DNA from: Bacillota bacterium
Lineage (GTDB): Bacteria; Bacillota; Bacilli; Alicyclobacillales; SLC66
DNA: 25,284 nt
Direction: 5' to 3'
Assembly (NCBI GenBank): GCA_021821225.1
Contig: JAKACR010000012.1
Span: 1 to 25,284, forward strand
Part shown: in pieces, positions 1 through 5,710 of the stretch
How the letters are laid out: every line of letters begins with the position of its first letter
Position numbering within the stretch: position 1 is the stretch's first letter
The notes under the pieces: generated by a model
What the model saw: only the letters and a program-made list of their open reading frames with translations
The model's database searches: none
What the model was told of the DNA's origin: nothing
Position numbers and translations under genes: made by a program

Positions 1-580
1 ACTCATGCACGATCTCCGCAGGAACGGTCGGCGGCGCCATCGGCGAGGGCGGTCCCGCTACCCGGCTGCCTATGAGCACGCCGAGCACGAGCGTGGCGAC
101 GCTCGCGGCCACAGCGGCGAACCGCCCCGGCCGGCGACCAGCGTGCGCGCGGCGGGGCCGGTCCCTGCGCGCCGCGGACGCCAGCCGCGCCGCGGGAGTC
201 TGCGGAGTCTGCGGATCCGGCGCGCCGCGTGCCGGTGCGTTCGTGGCGACCGCCGAAACGCGCGGACCGGGAGTCCGCGAATCCTGGTCGCCGTGTATCT
301 CCTGGTCGCCGTGTATCTCTTTGTCGCCGTGTGTCTCCTGATCCTGCGCGAATGCCGCGGAGAGCGTGCGCGCCCGCGCCGACGCCGCGATCTGTGCGCA
401 CTCGGCGTCGATGTCGTCCTCGAACATCCTCCTGTGAGCGTGTTCGATTTCCGCGAGCTCCGCCTGGCAGTGGAGGCAGTCGCGGCGGTGGGCCAGGAAC
501 CGCCCGACGTCTTCGTCGGTCAATTCCCCCAGAAGATACGGCGTCAGAGACTCACATCCAACGAGCGCCCGGGTGGTCAT
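1..580 (-). CDS. Zinc-finger anti-sigma factor (3' end outside the window)
   Basis: Read from the ATG at 580-578, which overlaps the stop of the upstream sigma gene as ATGA, so the two are translationally coupled. At least 193 residues are visible. The N-terminus carries the anti-sigma zinc motif H31-x3-C35-x2-C38, typical of ZAS domains that clamp an ECF sigma factor. A long Ala/Pro/Arg-rich linker (about 60-153) follows, with three tandem copies of a six-residue unit (EIHGDQ-like). A single membrane segment lies at about 154-172, and a Pro-rich extracytoplasmic part runs off the window. By family knowledge, the cytoplasmic domain would hold the neighbouring sigma factor at the membrane until a signal releases it. 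The signal cannot be read from the sequence. Motif, topology and position together make the call firm. Confidence 0.87.
   Translation of the reverse strand, partial: MTTRALVGCESLTPYLLGELTDEDVGRFLAHRRDCLHCQAELAEIEHAHRRMFEDDIDAECAQIAASARARTLSAAFAQDQETHGDKEIHGDQEIHGDQDSRTPGPRVSAVATNAPARGAPDPQTPQTPAARLASAARRDRPRRAHAGRRPGRFAAVAASVATLVLGVLIGSRVAGPPSPMAPPTVPAEIVHE
284..337 (-). repeat. Three in-frame 18-bp tandem repeats within the anti-sigma gene
   Basis: Units at 284-301, 302-319 and 320-337; the first two are identical and the third differs at four bases. They encode the EIHGDQ-like repeat in the linker between the zinc finger and the membrane anchor. Confidence 0.85.
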
Positions 581-1158
581 CCCCTCACCTCCTGTCGCCA
601 TTCGACCATCTCTCCCTGCATGTTCTTCAAACCGTGGTGGAGGCGCGTCTTCACCGTGCCGAGCGGTAGCGCGAGGTCGCGGGCAATTTCGGACAACGTT
701 CGTCCTTCGAAGTAGGCCAATTGCAGGATCAGGCGTTCCTCGACGCGCAGTGTGCGCAATGAGCGCGCCAGGTCGTCGCGCAGCAGCCGTTCGTCAAGCC
801 GATCCTCCACCGGGCGTCCGAGATGTCCGGTCGCAACCTGTGCGTGCGCGTCGGCAGTCGCGGCGTCCACTTCTCCGGTCGCGAGGTCGAGGCGGCGCAC
901 CGTTTTTCGACCGTGATCAATGGCAATCCGCCGGGCGACCACCCCGAGCCAATTTTCGAAGCTGCCGAGTTCGGGGCGGTAGGCGGGAGTCTTCCAGATG
1001 CGCGTGAAAACGTCCTGGACGATCTCTTCCACCGTCTGTCTGTCGCGAATGAGGCGCCGGGCAATGGCAACGACGCGGGGCGCGTGTCTGTCATAGAGTT
1101 CCCCGAGGGCGTCGTGTTCACCCTGACGGATCCGTTGCAGCAGTTCCTCGTCCGTCAA
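577..1158 (-). CDS. ECF-type RNA polymerase sigma-70 factor
   Basis: 193 residues, a normal ECF length. Region 2 (about 15-80) includes the DALGELYDRHAPRV start and the EEIVQDVFTRIW segment for -10 recognition. Region 4 (about 130-185) carries FEGRTLSEIARDLALPLGTV, a helix-turn-helix for -35 recognition. There is no C-terminal extension. I chose the TTG at 1158-1156 because AAGGGGGA sits six bases upstream. An ATG at 1215 is in frame but lies upstream of the apparent -10 box at 1196-1201, so it is unlikely. The gene overlaps the anti-sigma gene by ATGA, forming a sigma/anti-sigma pair that is probably co-transcribed and possibly autoregulated. The target regulon cannot be inferred. Confidence 0.93.
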   Translation of the reverse strand: MTDEELLQRIRQGEHDALGELYDRHAPRVVAIARRLIRDRQTVEEIVQDVFTRIWKTPAYRPELGSFENWLGVVARRIAIDHGRKTVRRLDLATGEVDAATADAHAQVATGHLGRPVEDRLDERLLRDDLARSLRTLRVEERLILQLAYFEGRTLSEIARDLALPLGTVKTRLHHGLKNMQGEMVEWRQEVRG

Positions 1159-1195
1159 CTCGCTTCCCCCTTGCCGACCGTGTCCACTGCAATTT

Positions 1196-1204
1196 ATTGT
1201 AGCA
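1196..1204 (-). promoter_or_regulatory. Extended -10 promoter of the sigma/anti-sigma operon
   Basis: On the minus strand this reads TGCTACAAT, an extended -10 (TGn plus a TACAAT hexamer), 38 bases upstream of the chosen TTG start. No convincing -35 is visible, as expected for extended -10 promoters. The same nine bases occur upstream of the aldo/keto reductase gene at 23271-23279. Confidence 0.5.
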
Positions 1205-1282
1205 GACGGCGCCATTCGCGTCTCGAATCGGCTTGCAGGGCGAATTGCGGTTTCACGCCGCCACGACCGTACACCCACAACG

Positions 1283-1291
1283 TGGTATAGT
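1283..1291 (+). promoter_or_regulatory. Candidate extended -10 promoter for the Crp/Fnr-family gene
   Basis: TGGTATAGT matches the extended -10 pattern TGnTATAAT at all but one base. It points at the crp-like gene but lies about 310 bases upstream of its start. No -35 is apparent. A second, closer promoter cannot be excluded. Confidence 0.35.
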
Positions 1292-1601
1292 GAGTGTACC
1301 GGGCTTGCACGCGAATGGAGGAGCTGGCGACGGGCCTGCGCCTCGTTGCGCCGCGGGCGCCGGATGTGCCATATTCCGGCGCCGGGGTGAGTCGTGTCGC
1401 TCGACGGCCTGCCCGCACAGGTGAACCAGGAGGACGAGGCGACGGTCGGCGGCGCCCGCAATATCCGTGGGACGCGTCTGCCTTGCAGCGCGTGGAATGT
1501 TTGGTCGAAAGTGAATGGAATGCGTCGCTGATAGTGGGGTCGTCCCGGCTACGGATGGGGCGGATCCAGACCAGCGACGCTTGGCGTGGAGGCTCGGCGA
1601 G

Positions 1602-2270
1602 ATGGAATGGCTGCGGGAAATCGGGATTTTCAGCGATCTCAGCGACGCGGAATTGAGCGATCTGAGCCGCATCATGCAGACGCAAAATGCGCCGCGCGGG
1701 CGCCATCTGTTCTACGAAGGCGATGAGCGGACCGCCGTGTTTTTCGTGCGGTCCGGGGCGGTCAAGGTCACGAAGGTGGACGAGGAGGGCCGCGAGCAGA
1801 TCGTGTCGTTTCTGCAACTGGGGGATATGTTCCCACACGTTGGATTTTTCGACGATTCGCCCTACCCTGGGACCGCGCAGGCGCTTGAAGATTCCATCCT
1901 GGCGTCGGTGGCGATCCGCGACTTCGAGCGACTGTTGGCCCGCCAGCCAAAAATCGCGTTCAAAGTGATGCGCGTGCTGGGACGCAAGATCCTGGAGCTG
2001 CAGCAGAAATTGCAGGACGTGACGCTGCAAAACGCGAGTGAACGCGTCGTGCATACGCTCGTGCATCTGGCGATGCGCTACGGCGACCCCAAGGAAGACG
2101 GGCGCGCGCTGGCGTTTCGCGTCACGAACCGCGAACTGGCGAGCATGATCGGGACGACGAGAGAGACGGTCAATCGCGTGCTGAACGACCTGCGCCGCCA
2201 AGGCAAGATCGACTTTGACGCCGAAGGCATCTGGATTTCGGGCGAACTGTTGACCAGCGTGGCGGAGTAG
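1602..2270 (+). CDS. Crp/Fnr-family transcriptional regulator
   Basis: 222 residues. The N-terminal cyclic-nucleotide-binding beta-barrel spans about 5-115, the dimer helix about 118-145, and the winged helix-turn-helix about 150-215. The recognition helix reads TTRETVNRVLNDL. The R187-E188-T189-V190-x-R192 pattern is that of E. coli CRP, implying a TGTGA half-site. There is no cysteine anywhere, so it cannot be an Fe-S FNR sensor. The phosphate-binding cassette of true cAMP receptors (GE..A, PRxA) is not seen, so the effector is unknown. The start at 1602 has GGAGG about nine bases upstream; an upstream in-frame start at 1515 is less likely. Its neighbours are an oxidase-like membrane protein and the qox operon. 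Two TGTGA-N6-TCACA-type sites at 23397-23456 are possible targets. Confidence 0.9.
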   Translation: MEWLREIGIFSDLSDAELSDLSRIMQTQNAPRGRHLFYEGDERTAVFFVRSGAVKVTKVDEEGREQIVSFLQLGDMFPHVGFFDDSPYPGTAQALEDSILASVAIRDFERLLARQPKIAFKVMRVLGRKILELQQKLQDVTLQNASERVVHTLVHLAMRYGDPKEDGRALAFRVTNRELASMIGTTRETVNRVLNDLRRQGKIDFDAEGIWISGELLTSVAE

Positions 2271-2298
2271 GCCCCCACGGTCCGGGCTGTGCTCGCCG

Positions 2299-2330
2299 CC
2301 GGTCACCCGCGGGCTACCGCGGGTGACCGG
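2299..2330 (+). terminator. Perfect 14-bp hairpin after the Crp/Fnr gene
   Basis: Arms 2299-2312 and 2317-2330 are exactly complementary, with a four-base loop (GCTA), 28 bases past the regulator's stop. No T-tract follows, so it could be a factor-assisted terminator, a transcript stabiliser or a DNA-binding palindrome rather than a classic intrinsic terminator. Confidence 0.5.
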
Positions 2331-2484
2331 GCGCACACCACGCTGGCATGGTTTGCGGCATGATGGCGGTGACGGAGCGACCGCCGGGGAGCAGGGATAC
2401 AGTTCACACGACGGGCTGGATCGCATGCGGCCCTGCAAGGGTCGCCGTCTTTGGGGGGCTTGACGGGCATGCAGCGGAGGACAT

Positions 2485-2526
2485 TTGAATCCAAGGGAGC
2501 AACGGTTGAATCCAAGGGAGCGGCCG
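2485..2526 (+). repeat. Two 21-bp direct repeats duplicating a ribosome-binding site
   Basis: Copies at 2485-2505 and 2506-2526 share their first 16 bases, including AAGGGAG, and diverge in the last five or six. The second copy supplies the Shine-Dalgarno sequence for the GTG at 2526. The first copy has no in-frame start next to it. Confidence 0.7.
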
Positions 2527-3833
2527 TGGGCCAGGCCTCGTGGGCGACGCTCGCCGGAGCCTTGCCGCGCGCGTACATCCTTGTGGCGTTCGCGAACTTC
2601 ACGGTCGGCGTGTGTCTCGGCTTTTCCATGGCGGTTTCCCCCGCCCTGTGGCCCACGCTGTCCTCTGTCCACGCGGAACTCAATCCGTTCGGCTGGCTCA
2701 CGATCCTCATTTACGGCATGACCTACGCGGTGCTGACACTGTTTGCGAACCTGCGGCCGCCCTGGCCCGTGATTGGCTGGGTCCAGCTGGCGACAGCGGA
2801 ACTCGGCGTCGTGCTGGTGGCCGTGGCGCCGCTTGTCGCCGCGCACGAGCTGACGCGCATCGGGATGTTCTTTCAGGCCCTGGCTCCCGTGATCTTTACG
2901 GTCAATATTGTCACGGCGGTCTACGCGCGTCACGGAGGCAAAGCGCGGGGAGCCGTCGCGGCGACCGTCAGCGAGGCGGACTGGCCGGTCGAACTGGATC
3001 GGCGGTTCTTTGGCAGGGCGCGGGAACTGCGCGCAACGGATCGAATTGCGCAGCGGGGCACCACCCTGGCGCTCCTGATCTACCTCGCGGCTGTCGCGTG
3101 GGCTTTTGTCCATGCCCAGAACCCGTCCGCAACGGCCTACTCGATTCACGGAAAGGACCGTCTCCTGGTGTATTACGGGTGGATCCTCGGAACGGTGCTG
3201 TCAGTGTCACTGCACCTGGTCCCGCGCTACGCCGCCGGGCAGCAGGTGGTGACAAAGGTCCAGGCGCAGACGGGTCAACTGCTCTGGCTCGCTGGCGCAG
3301 TCCTGATCGCGGCATCCCCATGGCCGTCGGGGATCGCGAGTGTTGGCGTACGGCTTATGGGGACCGCGATTGCGTTTCACGCGGTGCTGTACGGGGTGCG
3401 TCTGAGATCGGCCGTGCGCGGGCTGCCCCGCGCCGTGGCGGTGGCCTGGTACGGCGGCTGGGCATTCGCGCTCGTGTTGGGCGCGGCGCTGCTGGGCGGA
3501 TTGGACCCATTGTCCCTCGCGGCATTGCACATGCTGTTTCTCGGCTGGATCACGTCGCTCGTGTACGGTGTGGGCTACACATTCTTTCCCTTTGTGTTGC
3601 GCAAACGAGTTCCCTCACCGGCGTTGTCCGTCCTGCAGGTCGGCGCATCCTTGCTTGGAGCGTCCGCCATGACGGTGTCGTTACTGTACCTCGACGCGGG
3701 CGACGGCGGCGACGCCATTGTGGCGTTGCTTGCCGCGGGCGGTTCACTGGCAGCCCTCGGAGCGCTCTACTTCCTCGCGCAGTGGCCCTTCTCGCTCCGA
3801 GCCGCCGCGCCGGACAACGCCGACCGGGGATGA
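2526..3833 (+). CDS. 12-helix membrane protein resembling haem-copper oxidase subunit I / NnrS
   Basis: 435 residues from the GTG at 2526, which has AAGGGAG five bases upstream. An ATG at 2469 and a TTG at 2451 are in frame and possible. I count about twelve hydrophobic helices, the number in haem-copper oxidase subunit I. Several helices carry histidines in oxidase-like settings: VSLHLVPRYAAG, IAFHAVLYG and LHMLFLGWITSLVYGVGY. The HPEVY and HH motifs of true oxidases are missing, so it is probably not a proton-pumping oxidase core. Membrane haem proteins of the NnrS or orphan subunit-I-like type look similar, and a role in nitric oxide or redox stress is inference. It follows the Crp/Fnr gene, separated by a strong hairpin. 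Confidence 0.6.
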   Translation: MGQASWATLAGALPRAYILVAFANFTVGVCLGFSMAVSPALWPTLSSVHAELNPFGWLTILIYGMTYAVLTLFANLRPPWPVIGWVQLATAELGVVLVAVAPLVAAHELTRIGMFFQALAPVIFTVNIVTAVYARHGGKARGAVAATVSEADWPVELDRRFFGRARELRATDRIAQRGTTLALLIYLAAVAWAFVHAQNPSATAYSIHGKDRLLVYYGWILGTVLSVSLHLVPRYAAGQQVVTKVQAQTGQLLWLAGAVLIAASPWPSGIASVGVRLMGTAIAFHAVLYGVRLRSAVRGLPRAVAVAWYGGWAFALVLGAALLGGLDPLSLAALHMLFLGWITSLVYGVGYTFFPFVLRKRVPSPALSVLQVGASLLGASAMTVSLLYLDAGDGGDAIVALLAAGGSLAALGALYFLAQWPFSLRAAAPDNADRG

Positions 3834-3851
3834 CAGGCGAGGACAGGCGAG
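3832..3851 (+). repeat. 10-bp unit repeated twice at the stop codon
   Basis: GACAGGCGAG occurs twice head to tail, starting inside the stop codon of the membrane protein gene. It is one of several short tandem duplications in this window. Confidence 0.6.
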
Positions 3852-4090
3852 GACGCGGGACTTGCGCATCGAAATGGGTTACTCAGGTGACTGTGGGGGA
3901 AACGAGAAAATGGTTGGGCTCGGCGGTCTTCACTTGCGGATTGAGGGTATGTGGGTACGAGAACGCCATCTCACCGATCCCTGCTCAGCATACTGCGTCT
4001 GAAATCATTGCAGAGGACCCGACGGGATAGACTGAGGAACTCAGACAGACTGAGGCAAACTGAGGCGTATTTGGCATGGCCGAACACCAG

Positions 4091-4104
4091 GGAACGTATG
4101 TTCC
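4091..4104. promoter_or_regulatory. DinR/LexA-type SOS box
   Basis: GGAACGTATGTTCC fits the Bacillus DinR consensus CGAACRNRYGTTYC except for its first base. On the minus strand it lies just downstream of a TATAAT hexamer (4110-4105), the usual place for repression. No convincing gene follows on either strand; a 30-codon minus-strand frame (4077-3985) is the nearest. Confidence 0.5.
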
Positions 4105-4467
4105 ATTATAACTTTCGGAATGTAGTGAAAATAGCGGGCATCATTGGGTATGGAGAGATGTGGTTCCCCCGCACACGGCCTGCAGGCTATATGGGCCGTG
4201 GGTGCAGGTGGCGTAGGCAGAACAACTGTGCTTAAGCATCCTAAATACTCCCACAATATAGTGGTATATAGTATCAAAAACAGGTAGGATGCCATCCAGC
4301 GCACCAATGTGTTTGTCTGCCCCCATCGCCGCCAGCCCCCGCGCCGCCAGCCGCTCCCCTGCGTCCCTGCCCCCGCGCTGCCAGCCCACGCCCCGCACCG
4401 CGGAGTCGGCCGCCGGCCTGCGCCGTCCGGTCATACCACCCGCTTGACCTGCCTTGCTGCGCCGCAC

Positions 4468-4486
4468 AGACTAGACCGACTAGTCT
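4468..4486. promoter_or_regulatory. TetR-like palindromic operator
   Basis: AGACTAG and CTAGTCT are exact inverted repeats around a five-base centre (ACCGA). The size and form are those of TetR-family operators. No TetR gene is present in the window and the regulated gene is unclear; qoxA begins about 195 bases downstream. Confidence 0.35.
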
Positions 4487-4681
4487 ATCCGGATGGCTAC
4501 ATGCACAAATATATCTAGTATACAAGACCATCCTTGCGTCATTTTCCTTAAAGATTTATGTCTATCCGCGCGCTTATTCATGAACTGTCGGCAACATGAT
4601 CCGCAGGGACTTCTTTTTATGATATACATCATCGTGAACACGCATTGAACCGTTGCCATTTTGCAGAAGGGAGTTGCCATC

Positions 4682-5689
4682 ATGGAGTCGAGAACTCCAC
4701 GCAGGCGCGTTGCCGGACTTCTGTTGACGGCCGTCGCAGCCATGGTGCTGCTGGCGGGCTGCGGCACCCAGTATCCAGTTTTGCATCCTGCGGGACCCGT
4801 TGGACTGCAGGAACTGCACCTCATCGAGTTGTCAACGGTCCTCATCCTGATTGTCATTGTGCCCGTCTTGGGACTGCTCGCCTTCATCGTTGTGCGGTAC
4901 CGCGACAAGCCGGGCAACAAGGCTCCTTACCTGCCGAACTGGGGGGACAGCCGGGCGCTCGAAATTGTGTGGTGGAGCATCCCCATCGTCATCATTGCGG
5001 TGCTTGGGTTTTTCACCGTCCGCACCACCTACGCGCTGACCAGGCCGCCGGAGGCCAATGCAAAGCCGCTCACCATCGAAGTGGTATCGCTCGATTGGAA
5101 GTGGCTGTTTGAGTACCCGGGGCAGAAAGTGGCCACGGTGAACTACTGCGACATCCCGACGGGTGTCCCGATCCAGTTCGTGCTGACGGCAAACTCGCCC
5201 ATGAACTCATTCTGGGTGCCTCAGCTCGGAGGGCAGGAGTACGCCATGCCTGGCATGGCGATGGGTCTGTGGCTCCAGGCGGGCCAGGCGGGCACGTACT
5301 ACGGCCACGGGGCTAATTTTACGGGCAGTGGCTTTGCGCACACGACGTTTCACGTGATCGCCAAGTCGCCGTCGCAGTTTGACGCCTGGGTCGCAGGCGT
5401 CAGGAGCACTGCACCGACACTGACCACTGCAGGCTACCATCAACTGGTGCGGCCCAGTATTGTCCACAACATGACATTCTCGGCCTATCCGCCTGGCACG
5501 TTCTATAACACGGTCATGACGGACGGCGGGCAATACATGGCGGCCTCTATCAACATGTTGAAGTCCATGCACGGCAAAACGAACGGCGCGGCTGGTTCCG
5601 GGGGCATGACCGGCATGGGCGGTATGGCGAAGCCCGGCGGCAAAACCGGCGCGTCCGGCGCCGCGACGAAGACCGGCAAGTCCAAGTAA
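4682..5689 (+). CDS. qoxA: Quinol oxidase subunit II (lipoprotein)
   Basis: 335 residues. AGAAGGGAG lies eight bases upstream of the ATG. A lipoprotein signal peptide ends LLAGC, with the modified cysteine at 27. Two membrane helices follow (about 50-71 and 95-118), then the cupredoxin domain outside the membrane (about 125-250). The cysteines, histidine and methionine of the CuA site of cytochrome c oxidases are absent, so the electron donor is quinol rather than cytochrome c. The last 40 residues are a Gly/Met/Lys-rich tail (GMTGMGGMAKPGGKTG) beyond the usual family end. It is the first gene of a four-gene oxidase operon whose product moves electrons from menaquinol to oxygen and pumps protons. 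Confidence 0.95.
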   Translation: MESRTPRRRVAGLLLTAVAAMVLLAGCGTQYPVLHPAGPVGLQELHLIELSTVLILIVIVPVLGLLAFIVVRYRDKPGNKAPYLPNWGDSRALEIVWWSIPIVIIAVLGFFTVRTTYALTRPPEANAKPLTIEVVSLDWKWLFEYPGQKVATVNYCDIPTGVPIQFVLTANSPMNSFWVPQLGGQEYAMPGMAMGLWLQAGQAGTYYGHGANFTGSGFAHTTFHVIAKSPSQFDAWVAGVRSTAPTLTTAGYHQLVRPSIVHNMTFSAYPPGTFYNTVMTDGGQYMAASINMLKSMHGKTNGAAGSGGMTGMGGMAKPGGKTGASGAATKTGKSK

Positions 5690-5710
5690 ACGAGTGAAGG
5701 AGGGAGACAC

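Larger units (their letters stand above)
1159..1601. other. Divergent intergenic region between sigma and crp-like genes
   Basis: 443 bases with promoters pointing both ways. Minus strand: the extended -10 at 1196-1204. Plus strand: TGGTATAGT at 1283-1291, an extended -10 that would give the crp-like gene a leader of about 300 bases. The leader holds a GC-rich perfect 9-bp hairpin (arms 1356-1364 and 1375-1383, 10-base loop). A 46-codon open frame at 1394-1534 has no convincing ribosome-binding site or recognisable product, so I do not call it a gene. Confidence 0.5.
3834..4681. other. Gene-poor spacer upstream of qoxA
   Basis: 848 bases without a supportable gene. Visible elements are ACTGAGG three times (4031, 4049, 4059), a DinR/LexA-like box at 4091-4104 beside a minus-strand TATAAT, an AT-rich stretch at about 4080-4290, a C-rich stretch at 4320-4440, a TetR-like palindrome at 4468-4486, and an AT-rich stretch before qoxA with ATGAT-N4-ATCAT at 4619-4632. 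A 45-codon frame at 4150-4287 encodes GAGGVGRTT, which looks like a P-loop, but it has no ribosome-binding site and no homologous context. Composition changes sharply along the spacer, suggesting decayed or inserted DNA. Confidence 0.55.

Noticed and set aside
1394..1534. 46-codon frame in the leader of the Crp/Fnr gene
   Set aside because: Weak ribosome-binding site and no recognisable product.
1194..3149. 651-codon minus-strand open frame
   Set aside because: It lies antisense to the Crp/Fnr gene and the 12-helix protein gene, both clearly real; its product is Arg/His/Gln-rich without any domain. GC-rich third positions create such shadows.
2540..4030. 496-codon plus-strand frame
   Set aside because: Same-strand shadow of the membrane protein gene; Arg/Gly/Ala-rich composition, no membrane helices or motifs.
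3985..4077. 30-codon minus-strand frame after the SOS-like box
   Set aside because: No ribosome-binding site and no family likeness; kept only as context for the box.
4141..4467. 108-codon minus-strand frame
   Set aside because: Spans a compositionally mixed spacer, has no clear ribosome-binding site and no recognisable domain.
4619..4632. ATGAT-N4-ATCAT inverted repeat before qoxA as an operator
   Set aside because: Arms of five bases in an AT-rich stretch are too short to rank as more than chance.
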